NCBI GenBank assembly: GCA_036338615.1
Contig: JAYZBT010000108.1
Location: forward strand, 1 to 13,824
Direction: 5' to 3'
DNA length: 13,824 nucleotides
Source of the DNA: UBA1138 sp036338615
GTDB taxonomy: Bacteria; Gemmatimonadota; Gemmatimonadetes; Longimicrobiales; Gaopeijiaceae
Shown piece by piece: positions 6,344-13,824 of this stretch. How positions within the stretch are numbered: position 1 is the first letter of the stretch; each line of letters begins with the position of its first letter. Both the position numbers and the translations under genes were made by a program. Below the pieces are notes generated by a model. That model saw nothing but the letters and a program-made list of their open reading frames with translations, made no database searches and was not told where the DNA came from.

Positions 6344-7444
6344 ATGCCGATCTCCCTCCCCAGGACCCTGCGATACGCCCGTACCTGGCTGACAGGCAGA
6401 GACGACCTGGTGGAGGCAGAGGTCATGCTGGATCGCGACGGCACCGCCATTCCCGCGACGCTGCTGAGACCTCGGGCCTCGGTCACGCCCCTGCCCGCCT
6501 GGGTTGTCATGCACGGCATCACCCGACCCGGTCGGTCCCACCCTCAGCTGCTTCGCTTCGCGCGCTCGATCGCTTCGACCGGCTCGGCCGTCATCGTTCC
6601 GGAGGTGCCCGAATGGCGCGAGCTCGACCTGGCACCTCACTTGACGGTCCCGACGGTCCGTAGCGCCATCGACTTCCTCAGGAACGCCCCGGAAGTCCAC
6701 GAGGGCCCGTATGGCCTCGTGGGATTCTCGTTCGGGGCTCCACACACGGTCGCCGCCGCCGGGGACCCCACGATCCGCGCTCACGTGGCCGGCGCGCTGG
6801 GCTTCGGAGGCTACTGTGACCTCGAGCGAACGATCCATTTCATGATGACGGGCCATCACGAACACGACGGTCAAGCGCTCTCTCTACGACCCGATCCCTA
6901 CGGACGCTGGATTGTCGCAGCCAACTACCTGGCGGACATCCCGGGCTATGGGGACACCAAGGAGGTGGCGTCGGCGCTGCGAAGACTCGCGGCCCTCGCC
7001 GGCGATACGGGATCTCCCGCCTGGAGCGCGCAATACGACGAAGCCAAGGTCCAGATGCGAGAGAGACTAGTACCGGACCACCGGGCACTGTTCGATCTGA
7101 TCGCGCCGCCATCGGACCGAGAGCCCGACGTCAAGCATGGAGCCGAACTCGCGTCGCTGCTCGCGACGGCCGGCAAGCGCACGCAACCCCAGATCGACCC
7201 CGTGGGTCCTCTCTCTCGAGTCCACAGTCAAATCCACATCCTGCATGGCCGATTCGACCACTTGATTCCGTTCTCCGAAGGCCTCCGTATCCAACAGGCG
7301 TTGGCCTCAGAGGCGGAATCGTACGCGACCGTCACGCGACTCTTTGGGCACTCCGCGCAGGATCCCTGGCCTTCTCCAATGCAGGCGATTCGCGAGGTTC
7401 CGCTGCTCTTTGCCGCGTTGGGTCGCGTCTTCGCAACGGTGTAG
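6344..7444 (+). CDS. Alpha/beta hydrolase, cytoplasmic, unknown substrate
   Basis: This 366-residue protein has the alpha/beta-hydrolase signature. It shows an oxyanion-side MHGIT (H57-G58), the nucleophile elbow GFSFGAP with S129, an acid in HGRFDHLIP (D305) and a catalytic histidine in LFGHSAQ (H336). Between the elbow and the acid is a large insertion of about 150 residues rich in charged residues (HFMMTGHHEHDG... to ...LLATAGKRTQ), probably the lid that shapes the substrate pocket. The layout is like dienelactone-hydrolase or acyl-ester-hydrolase relatives. No signal peptide or membrane segment is visible. The ATG at 6344 lacks a clear ribosome binding site, but the frame and domain start agree with it. 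It is divergent from the RidA operon across 158 bp and convergent with the HEAT-repeat gene, so it is probably a single-gene unit. Ester, amide or lactone hydrolysis cannot be told apart from sequence alone. Confidence 0.82.
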   Translation: MPISLPRTLRYARTWLTGRDDLVEAEVMLDRDGTAIPATLLRPRASVTPLPAWVVMHGITRPGRSHPQLLRFARSIASTGSAVIVPEVPEWRELDLAPHLTVPTVRSAIDFLRNAPEVHEGPYGLVGFSFGAPHTVAAAGDPTIRAHVAGALGFGGYCDLERTIHFMMTGHHEHDGQALSLRPDPYGRWIVAANYLADIPGYGDTKEVASALRRLAALAGDTGSPAWSAQYDEAKVQMRERLVPDHRALFDLIAPPSDREPDVKHGAELASLLATAGKRTQPQIDPVGPLSRVHSQIHILHGRFDHLIPFSEGLRIQQALASEAESYATVTRLFGHSAQDPWPSPMQAIREVPLLFAALGRVFATV

Positions 7445-7462
7445 CCGCGTTGCCGAGGCCTC

Positions 7463-8677
7463 CTACCGCCGTCCTAGAATCTCGCGAACGGCGCCCTTCA
7501 CCTCGTCATCCTTGTCCTCGCAGGCCTGGTCGACCAGCTGTCGCGCGTGCGGCGTCCCGATATTGAAGAGCGCGCGATATGCTGCGATGCGCACGCCGGC
7601 CGGCGGCCGCGAGAAGAACGAGCCGACGGCGTGTTTCCCGATGGTGTTGACGGCTCCCGGATCACCGAGCTGACCCAGCGCATGCAGGATCCCCACCGTC
7701 ACATCGGCATCGTCTTCGTTCTCGAGCAGTTGTATGAGCGGCTTGAGAGCCCGTTCCACCTTGAGCGCACCCGCCGCCATCGCAGCCGCGAGCCGCGCCT
7801 CTGGGTCCGGGTCTTCCAACATGCCGTACACCAGCATACCGGCGTCCTCTCCGCCCACCTTGGCGAGCGCGAGTAACGCCTCTTTGCGCACGCGAGCATC
7901 CGTGTGGGCGAGCGAGCTGGTAATGAACTCGACCGCCCGATCTCCACCGACCTCGCCCAGGATGGCGAGGCCGTTTCGCACCACGAACCAGCGGCGATCC
8001 TCGATCATCTGTTCGATAACGACCATCCCCGTTGAGCCCATGTTGATCATGGCCTCCATCAGCGTCCGGCGAGCAAAACGATCGGTCGTGTCAGAAAGCG
8101 CGTCCGAGATAGCGATGGCCATCTCCAGCCCGATCGATCTGCACATCTGCATCAGCCTCGCCCGTCGATCCTCGTCGCGCTCCAGGCCCAACCAGACAGC
8201 AAACCGACTGGCGACGCCCGCGGTGACCATGAGGTCCGCGAGCGCGAGGCTCGCTTCATCATCGGACGCCTCGAGCACCAACCGCTCTACCGCGTTGGCG
8301 AGAGGGTCGAGCGCGTTCGCATCGCGGAGCGCGATCGCCATCTCGCGAATCCCCCTCGCCTGGCCGTCGCGCTCGATGGGGGGCGTCGCCAGGAACCGGT
8401 CGAGCGCGGCGGCCAGCGCGTCCGCGTCCGCCTCCAATGCCTCGATGGGCAGCGGTGCTTCCTCCTGTTCCTGAGCCTTCTCCCACGTTAGGTCGTCCGA
8501 CGTTTCGGCGGGCTGGGTGGGCTCGGCCGGGGCGGCGTCGTCGATGATGACCGGCGGAGGCTCGGCCTCTGGCTCGACGGGCACTCGTAGCGCGGGCTCC
8601 GGCTCATCTCGTGAGAAAAGTGCGTCGATCGAGCGGGCGGCGCCGACTAACTCGTCTTTTTCGTCCGATTCGGACAT
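7463..8677 (-). CDS. HEAT-repeat protein with acidic N-terminal tail
   Basis: This 404-residue protein has two parts. Residues 1 to about 90 are a low-complexity acidic, Pro/Glu/Ala-rich tail (EPEPALRVPVEPEAEPPP) that is probably disordered. The rest is a run of alpha-helical HEAT-type repeats with the pattern 'V...L..LG..GDxxAV..L...L.hxDxxVRxxALxALxxhG', for example RWFVVRNGLAILGEVGGDRAV and DARVRKEALLALAKVGGEDA, ending with DKDDEVKGAVREILGRR. Such solenoids are protein-interaction scaffolds; no catalytic motif is visible. There is no signal peptide, so it is probably cytoplasmic. It follows the MBL-rhodanese gene by 51 bp on the same strand and may be co-transcribed. The ATG at 8677 is the natural start, though its ribosome binding site is weak. 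The partner protein is unknown. Confidence 0.85.
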   Translation of the reverse strand: MSESDEKDELVGAARSIDALFSRDEPEPALRVPVEPEAEPPPVIIDDAAPAEPTQPAETSDDLTWEKAQEQEEAPLPIEALEADADALAAALDRFLATPPIERDGQARGIREMAIALRDANALDPLANAVERLVLEASDDEASLALADLMVTAGVASRFAVWLGLERDEDRRARLMQMCRSIGLEMAIAISDALSDTTDRFARRTLMEAMINMGSTGMVVIEQMIEDRRWFVVRNGLAILGEVGGDRAVEFITSSLAHTDARVRKEALLALAKVGGEDAGMLVYGMLEDPDPEARLAAAMAAGALKVERALKPLIQLLENEDDADVTVGILHALGQLGDPGAVNTIGKHAVGSFFSRPPAGVRIAAYRALFNIGTPHARQLVDQACEDKDDEVKGAVREILGRR

Positions 8678-8728
8678 GGGACTCTGCTCGAGAGCGTGTT
8701 CGCAATAACCCGCGCTAGCTCCCCCAAT

Positions 8729-10171
8729 CTAGAGCATCTTGGCCACCGAATGCGAGGGAGAAATCTGCATGCCCCGCCGGATCCGGTCGGTCGTCCCACC
8801 CTCGATGTTGCGCACATCCGCGAACCCGTCTGCCTGTAACACACTGGCCCCGATCCCAGACCGGTGCCCTGTGGCACAGTAGAGCAGCACCGGTCGATCC
8901 CGCGGGATCTCGTCGGTCCGTCCGGTTAGATAGCCGAGGTGGATGTGGTGTGCCCCAGCCACGTGCCCCTCGTTCCACTCGTTGAGGTTGCGCACGTCGA
9001 GCAGGAATGCGTTCTCGTCGAGCACCGCCTGGTTCGCGGCCGCCCAGTCGATGACCGTCGTCGTCTCGAGCCCGTCGTGCTCTGCGCTCCAAGCGGCGAG
9101 CGCGGTTATGTCGAAAAACCCCGCGCAGTCATCGATACCGATGAAGGCCAGATCCCGCGCAGCCTCTCGAGCCTGTTCCTCGCCATCCGCGACGAAGTGG
9201 ATCTGCCGGTCGTACGGCAGCAGCCAGCCGCACCAATTGGGAAACTGATTGCTCAGCGGCACGTGAATACTGCCCGGCACATGGCCGGCTGCAAAGCTGG
9301 CCCTGGCCCGTATGTCGACGACGATGCCGTCGTTCTCGAGCAGCGGAGAGAGAGCAGCGGCCGGCATGAGTCTCGGAGCGGGAAGGCCGTCGAGCAACGC
9401 CGGTCCGTCACGATTCATGCGCTTCATCTCAGCGAAATACACCGGAGGCTCCGGCTGGCCCTGCAGCACCTCGGACACCAGGTCGTCTTCCGTCTCACAC
9501 TGAAACGCCCAATTCGCGATGTGCTCGTACCCCAGCGTGGTCGACGGCACGGACCCGAGGGCCTTGCCGCAGGCGGATCCCGCGCCGTGTCCGGGAAATA
9601 TCTGCAGGTACGGCGGCATTTCACGGAAGCGACTCAGTGAACGGTACAGCACGCGCGCACTCGCCTCCATCGTATCGGCCACGCCAGCGGCTTTCTCCAG
9701 CAGGTCCGGACGACCGACGTCGCCCACGAAGATGAAGTCCCCCGTGAGGACGCCCATCGGCTCACTGGACGCCGCACCGTCGGTCACCATGAACGAGATG
9801 TGTTCCGGCGTGTGACCGGGCGTGTGCAGGATATCGATCGCGACGTTTCCGAGCTCGAGGCGATCGCCGTGGTACACGAGGCGGGCGCCGTCCAGCTCCG
9901 CGAAGGAGTACTGCCACACCTCGTCTCCTTCCCCGGAGAGCAGCAATGTGGCTCCGGCCTGCTTGGCGAGCTGGTGCGACCCCGACAGGTAGTCCGCGTG
10001 GATATGGGTCTCAGAGACCAAAGTGATCTCCATTCCCTCCCGCTTCGCCGCTTGCACGTACAAGTCCGTATCGCGATGCGGGTCGATGATGATCGCCTCT
10101 CCCGTCGCCTGACACCCGATCATGTACGAGGCCTGAGCGAGCTTGTCGTCGTAGAAGCGCTTGAGCAGCAT
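8729..10171 (-). CDS. MBL-fold persulfide dioxygenase-like protein with two rhodanese domains
   Basis: This 480-residue protein has an N-terminal metallo-beta-lactamase fold (about 1-245) of the ETHE1/CstB persulfide dioxygenase type: THIHADYLSG (H56, H58, D60), TPGHTPEH (H120), TGDFIFVGDVGRPD (D145) and FPGHGAGSACGK (H195, C201). By analogy with ETHE1, H56, H120 and D145 would hold the mononuclear Fe(II) that oxidises glutathione or other persulfides to sulfite. Two rhodanese modules follow. The first (about 275-350) keeps the fold (VVDIRARASFAAGHVPGS) but has Ala-Asp (A328-D329) where the catalytic cysteine should be. The second (about 385-470) has an intact loop, YCATGHRSG, with C432. This fits a sulfide or thiosulfate detoxification enzyme in the cytoplasm. 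The ATG at 10171 is the only good start; the ribosome binding site (GGA) is weak. The gene is divergent from the propeller gene across 86 bp. Confidence 0.9.
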   Translation of the reverse strand: MLLKRFYDDKLAQASYMIGCQATGEAIIIDPHRDTDLYVQAAKREGMEITLVSETHIHADYLSGSHQLAKQAGATLLLSGEGDEVWQYSFAELDGARLVYHGDRLELGNVAIDILHTPGHTPEHISFMVTDGAASSEPMGVLTGDFIFVGDVGRPDLLEKAAGVADTMEASARVLYRSLSRFREMPPYLQIFPGHGAGSACGKALGSVPSTTLGYEHIANWAFQCETEDDLVSEVLQGQPEPPVYFAEMKRMNRDGPALLDGLPAPRLMPAAALSPLLENDGIVVDIRARASFAAGHVPGSIHVPLSNQFPNWCGWLLPYDRQIHFVADGEEQAREAARDLAFIGIDDCAGFFDITALAAWSAEHDGLETTTVIDWAAANQAVLDENAFLLDVRNLNEWNEGHVAGAHHIHLGYLTGRTDEIPRDRPVLLYCATGHRSGIGASVLQADGFADVRNIEGGTTDRIRRGMQISPSHSVAKML

Positions 10172-10257
10172 GGTCGTCCAGAGTGTGGCGTGGTTGCGGG
10201 AGGCCGGACATCTTCCTCAACCCTATCCCTGTCGGCAAGTCCATCCTGAGATAAGCC

Positions 10258-13200
10258 ATGCGCTACACGTCGCGATTCCTCGTTGTTCTCGTCGCGGCAG
10301 CGCTCGCGACTTCGGCCACGTCCGTGCTCGCGCCCGGCGCGCTCCGCGCACAGATCAGCAGTAGCGATCTGGATGCGCTGTCGCCTCGCAACATCGGGCC
10401 CGCGACGATGAGCGGTCGCGTGGTCGACCTCGCGGTGGTCGACATGGATCCGCGCGTGTTCTACCTCGCTTCGGCAACCGGAGGCGTCTGGAAAACCACC
10501 GACAACGGCGTGCGTTTCACCCCGGTCTTCCAAAACGAGGCCACGCATTCGGTCGGAGACGTGGTCGTGCATCAGACCGATACCAGCGTGGTGTGGGTCG
10601 GCACCGGCGAACGCGCCAGCCGTCAGAGCTCCTCTTGGGGCGACGGCGTCTACAAGTCCACCGATGGAGGCACGACGTGGCGAAACATGGGTCTTCGCGA
10701 CAGCCATCACATCGGGCGCATCATTCTACATCCCGACGATCCCGACATCGTCTACGTTGCCGCGATGGGGCACCTCTGGGGACCCAACGACGAGCGGGGT
10801 CTCTACAAGTCGAGTGACGGCGGAGAGAGTTGGGACCGCATCTTGTGGGTCGACGACCTGACCGGCGCGGTCGACATCGCCATGGATCCGAAGGCTCCGG
10901 GAGTCCTGTACGCCTCGATGTATCAGCGACAGAGGCGCCCGTGGGGCTTCCACGGTGGTGGTCCCGGAAGCGGGCTCTACAAGAGCATGGACTCGGGCGA
11001 TACCTGGACGAAGCTGACCAACGCCGGTCTCGAGAATGGCTTGCCGACCGGCGACATCGGCCGCATCGGCATCACGGTGTACGATGCCGACCCGCGCATC
11101 CTCTACGCCAGCGTCGAGCAGGGAGAGCGTTTCAATGCCTCGACGGCCTACGAGCAGCGCCTGGCCGGACTCTATCGCTCGGAGGACCACGGGGAGACCT
11201 GGACATTCCAGAGCGATTGGAACCCGCGCCCAATGTACGCGAGTCAGCCGCTCGTGGACCCCAACGACGACCAGCGCGTCTACATGCTGAACGCCTACAG
11301 CTACTCGGACGACGCCGGCAAGACGTTCACGCAGCCACGCGGACACCGCACCCACGGTGACGACCGCTTCATATGGGTGAACCCACACAATTCGAACCAC
11401 ATAATGAAAGCCGACGATGGCGGGCTCGGCATCAGTTACGACCGCGGGGACCACTTCCTCTACGTCACGAGCCTCCCGCTCAGCCAGTACTACCGGGTCT
11501 CCGTAGACCTGGCGCATCCCTACAACGTGTACGGTGGGTTGCAGGACAACGGCTCATGGAAGGGTCCCAGCGCGGTCTACCGTTCCGAGGGGATCCTCAA
11601 CGAGGACTGGACCAAGTGGGGTGGTGGGGACGGCTTCCTCAGCCTGGTCGACACCACCAACAATCGCATTCTATACGCAGAGAGCCAGTATCTCGGCCTC
11701 ACTCGGAACGACATGGTCACGGGAGCGAGCCGGAACATCCGGCCGGACCAGCCGGAAGGCTTCATCGGTGCGCGGCGCAACTGGACCACCTGGCCCGACC
11801 TCGGGAATCCAGACCAGCGGCTCGGCAATGCGATGACCCCAGGCAATTGGGAGGGTCCGTTCATCATCAGTCCCCACGACGCCAATACCCTGTATGCCGG
11901 CCTCGACCAGCTCTTCAAGAGCACGGACCGAGGGGACACGTGGCTCGCGCTGGGCGACCTGACGACGGGAACCGACCGACGCACGCTCGAGATCATGGAG
12001 CAGAAACCCGACTCGTTCGTCTTGTCTCTCGACGACGGTGCCCCCTACTGGCCGACGTTGACCACGATCGCGGAGTCCGAATTCACGCCGGGCGTACTCT
12101 ACGTGGGGACGGACGACGGCCAAGTGCAGGTTTCGATCAACGACGGCCGCTCGTGGGGGAACGTGACCGCAGCGCTGCCCGCGGCTCCCGACATGATGTG
12201 GGTGAATCACGTCTTCGCCTCGAAGAGGGTCGCGGGTCGAGTATACGTGGCAGCGAACAACTACCGAAACGACGACTTCGCCAACTACTTGTGGCGCTCG
12301 GAGGACGACGGGAAGACCTGGCGGATCATTACCGGCGACCTCCCGGCAGATCGCGTGCTTCGCACACTCCGGGAGGACCCGCGCAATCCCAGCGTGCTCT
12401 GGCTGGGAACCGAACTCGGCGTCTGGTGGTCGTGGAACGGCGGCGAGAACTGGGTCGAACTCGAGGGAGGCCTGCCCACGCTGGCGGTGAACGATGTGGT
12501 CATCCACCCGCGCGACAACGACCTGGTGCTCGCGACCCACGGGCGCGGAATATGGATTCTCGACCAGGTGAACGCCCTGCAGGAAATGACGCCGGCGATC
12601 GCGGAGTCGACCTCCCACCTGTTCACGATTGGGCCGGCCGAACAAATCCGATATCGCAGTGATCGGGGCCACACCGGAAACATGATCTTCGAGGGCGAGA
12701 ACCCACCGGCCGGCGCCATCATCGATTACTGGCTCGGTAGCGCCGGCGGCGAGGTCTCCATCACGCTTCACGACGCCACGGGCGCGGAAGTCTCGAGCGT
12801 CCGCACGACGAGCCGGCGCGGCATGAACCGCACGGTATGGAATCTGCGCCACACCACGCCAGGGGGTGGCTCCGGGGGAGGCCCGTGGGTCGTGCCGGGC
12901 CTCTACACGGTCCGACTGGCCGTGGGTGACGAGGTGCACCGGCAGTCCCTACGCGTCAGCGAGGACCCTCGCATCGACGTGGATCCGCTCGTCCGCCGTC
13001 AGTGGACGGAGATGCTTGTCGAGTTGGGTGACCTGGTTTCCTCCGCGCGGGACCTGGCGAGAGAGATCGCGCAGGTCGCGCGGCGGCTCGATGCGGAGGA
13101 CGACCCGCTCGTGCTCGGTGCGCGGCTCGAAGCGAAGGTGCGGGACCTGGACCGCGAGGCCCAGGAGTTGAGTGGGCGTCTCGAGAGGCTCTCAGGCTCC

Positions 13201-13320
13201 GCGCAGGGCTGGATCGGACCACTGTCCGTCGATCAGGGCTCTCAGCGCGCCTTTTTCACCGAGATGATGCAGACGCTGCGAACCGAATGGATCGCGGCGT
13301 CGGCGCAGCTTCCCGGATGA
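10258..13320 (+). CDS. Secreted VPS10/sortilin-like Asp-box beta-propeller protein
   Basis: This 1020-residue exported protein has a Sec signal peptide at 1-31 (cleavage near LRA|Q). At least ten Asp-box (S-x-D-x-G-x-T-W) hairpins begin near residues 79, 133, 184, 242, 307, 349, 554, 625, 680 and 725, for example KSTDGGTTW, KSSDGGESW and RSEDDGKTW. Ten boxes match the ten-bladed VPS10p/sortilin propeller or two linked propellers. Such proteins are often labelled 'glycosyl hydrolase' or 'BNR repeat', but no sialidase-type catalytic arginine triad is evident, so catalysis should not be assumed. After the propeller comes a beta-sandwich-like segment (about 800-905, FlgD/Ig-like: LYTVRLAVGDEVHRQSLRVSEDP) and a helical, charged tail (about 920-1010) with coiled-coil character. 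It probably acts in the periplasm or at the cell surface, binding peptides or glycans. The start follows the signal peptide; the ribosome binding site is weak. Confidence 0.88.
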   Translation: MRYTSRFLVVLVAAALATSATSVLAPGALRAQISSSDLDALSPRNIGPATMSGRVVDLAVVDMDPRVFYLASATGGVWKTTDNGVRFTPVFQNEATHSVGDVVVHQTDTSVVWVGTGERASRQSSSWGDGVYKSTDGGTTWRNMGLRDSHHIGRIILHPDDPDIVYVAAMGHLWGPNDERGLYKSSDGGESWDRILWVDDLTGAVDIAMDPKAPGVLYASMYQRQRRPWGFHGGGPGSGLYKSMDSGDTWTKLTNAGLENGLPTGDIGRIGITVYDADPRILYASVEQGERFNASTAYEQRLAGLYRSEDHGETWTFQSDWNPRPMYASQPLVDPNDDQRVYMLNAYSYSDDAGKTFTQPRGHRTHGDDRFIWVNPHNSNHIMKADDGGLGISYDRGDHFLYVTSLPLSQYYRVSVDLAHPYNVYGGLQDNGSWKGPSAVYRSEGILNEDWTKWGGGDGFLSLVDTTNNRILYAESQYLGLTRNDMVTGASRNIRPDQPEGFIGARRNWTTWPDLGNPDQRLGNAMTPGNWEGPFIISPHDANTLYAGLDQLFKSTDRGDTWLALGDLTTGTDRRTLEIMEQKPDSFVLSLDDGAPYWPTLTTIAESEFTPGVLYVGTDDGQVQVSINDGRSWGNVTAALPAAPDMMWVNHVFASKRVAGRVYVAANNYRNDDFANYLWRSEDDGKTWRIITGDLPADRVLRTLREDPRNPSVLWLGTELGVWWSWNGGENWVELEGGLPTLAVNDVVIHPRDNDLVLATHGRGIWILDQVNALQEMTPAIAESTSHLFTIGPAEQIRYRSDRGHTGNMIFEGENPPAGAIIDYWLGSAGGEVSITLHDATGAEVSSVRTTSRRGMNRTVWNLRHTTPGGGSGGGPWVVPGLYTVRLAVGDEVHRQSLRVSEDPRIDVDPLVRRQWTEMLVELGDLVSSARDLAREIAQVARRLDAEDDPLVLGARLEAKVRDLDREAQELSGRLERLSGSAQGWIGPLSVDQGSQRAFFTEMMQTLRTEWIAASAQLPG

Positions 13321-13348
13321 CGACACCAACCTTCGCGCGGAGTTAGCG

Positions 13349-13720
13349 ATGCCCGTCTTCACGAGTATGCGCGACGGCGTTCTGGTCGTGAGCGTGGACG
13401 GCGACTTTACCGCGGGCGAAGTGAGCCGCGCTGGCAAACGGGGGCTCCAGTCGGAGGGCGTGCCCACCCCGGTCACGGTCCTGCTCGACCTCAGCGGGGC
13501 CGCCGGCGTCGCCAAGAAGCGTCCGGACGAGCTAGGGCGAACCGGTGAATTCTTCGAGGGTCGCAGGGAATCGATTAGCCGCGTGGCCGTGCTGGTCCCG
13601 TCCGACGACGCGTACCGCCTAATGAGCATCGACGGCGATTTCGCGACCTCAGCGGGGATCCCCAGTCGGCCGTTTCGCGATCGCGGGACGGCGATGGAAT
13701 GGCTTTCGGACTGGGTCTAG
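13349..13720 (+). CDS. Small STAS/SpoIIAA-like protein
   Basis: This 123-residue cytoplasmic protein has the alternating strand-helix pattern of SpoIIAA-like STAS domains: FTSMRDGVLVVSVDGDFTAGEV, then TVLLDLSGAAGV, then a helix (PDELGRTGEFFEGRRESISR), the strand VAVLVPSDDAYRLM, and a C-terminal FRDRGTAMEWLSDWV. The last segment is typical of SpoIIAA-like proteins, which end in a 'F-x-D-x-x-x-A-x-x-W-L' helix. STAS domains in anti-sigma antagonists use a DSxG phospho-serine; here the position after LLD reads LSGAAG, so a regulatory phospho-serine is possible but not certain. A GGAG lies 6 nt before the ATG. It begins 28 bp after the propeller gene and is probably co-transcribed. No anti-sigma kinase partner is nearby. 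Confidence 0.7.
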   Translation: MPVFTSMRDGVLVVSVDGDFTAGEVSRAGKRGLQSEGVPTPVTVLLDLSGAAGVAKKRPDELGRTGEFFEGRRESISRVAVLVPSDDAYRLMSIDGDFATSAGIPSRPFRDRGTAMEWLSDWV

Positions 13721-13824
13721 CTAGAGCCGGCCATGAACTGGGCGAGGACCAGGCGTCGATCGCGTATGTGTTCCCGAAGGCGGCTCGTGCCGTTTCGATA
13801 CGATCCGGGACTCGAGAGATGGGT
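13717..13824 (-). CDS. C-terminus of a probable gene running in from the right edge (partial)
   Basis: On the minus strand an open frame enters from the right edge and ends in TAG at 13717-13719, giving 35 residues (...SYRNGTSRLREHIRDRRLVLAQFMAGSS). The helical, charged ending looks like a normal protein tail and ends with a stop that overlaps the stop of the STAS-like gene by 3 bp. It somewhat resembles the C-terminal helix of CotH-type proteins, but the fragment is too short to assign. The competing plus-strand frame is unusually Arg-rich and looks like a shadow. Confidence 0.4.
   Translation of the reverse strand, partial: THLSSPGSYRNGTSRLREHIRDRRLVLAQFMAGSS

Noticed and set aside
7734..8474. 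Plus-strand Ser/Ala-rich frame of 246 codons
   Set aside because: It is a shadow of the HEAT-repeat gene; its Ser/Arg/Ala-rich composition is a by-product of the opposite strand.
10172..10257. Divergent promoter elements between the MBL-rhodanese and propeller genes
   Set aside because: The 86-bp space must hold control signals, but I could not find a -35/-10 pair or dyad that I would defend.
11671..12939. Minus-strand open frame of 422 codons opposite the propeller gene
   Set aside because: The sense frame has ten Asp-box repeats; the antisense product is rich in Arg, Val and His with no recognisable domain.
13731..13824. Plus-strand frame MNWARTRRRSRM... open to the right edge
   Set aside because: It is extremely Arg-rich and has no ribosome binding site; the opposite strand gives a more natural protein ending.

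Overview
The window reads as an ordinary, densely coded, high-GC chromosomal segment from a Gram-negative bacterium. The gene mix suggests Gemmatimonadota or a relative: a secreted ten-Asp-box VPS10/sortilin-like propeller, a DUF2723 membrane protein, exported PLP and RidA proteins, an orphan BlaI regulator and an N-terminal fragment of an outer-membrane-type protein. This taxonomic guess rests on gene content and base composition only. I see no rRNA, tRNA, CRISPR array, insertion sequence, integrase or phage gene.

Layout. (1) Positions 1-1636, minus strand: a MoeB/ThiF-rhodanese fusion enzyme comes first in transcription order. It is followed by a very short remnant of an FAD/NAD(P)H oxidoreductase (NDH-2-like N-terminus that stops after 47 codons), then about 170 bp without a convincing gene, then the start of an exported probable beta-barrel protein that runs off the left edge. 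(2) Positions 1700-2224, plus strand: an orphan BlaI-family repressor whose upstream region has a plausible promoter and a perfect palindrome, so autoregulation is likely. (3) Positions 2229-6185, minus strand: a three-gene run in the order exported RidA-like protein, Tat-exported class V aminotransferase-fold PLP enzyme, DUF2723 multi-pass membrane protein. (4) Positions 6344-7444, plus strand: a lone alpha/beta hydrolase. (5) Positions 7463-10171, minus strand: an MBL-fold protein with two rhodanese domains (persulfide dioxygenase type), then a HEAT-repeat protein. (6) Positions 10258-13720, plus strand: the VPS10-like propeller protein and a small STAS/SpoIIAA-like protein. At the right edge the C-terminus of a probable minus-strand gene overlaps the stop codon of the small protein.

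How the genes may work together. The most suggestive unit is the RidA/PLP enzyme pair. RidA proteins hydrolyse reactive enamines and imines released by PLP enzymes, and here both partners carry export signals (Sec for RidA, Tat for the PLP enzyme). That points to a PLP reaction outside the cytoplasm with its own imine deaminase. A second theme is sulfur transfer: the MoeB-rhodanese fusion and the MBL-rhodanese protein both handle protein-bound or small-molecule persulfides, but they sit about 7 kb apart and nothing shows that they cooperate. I found no strong evidence for a wholly new multi-gene defence or metabolic system.
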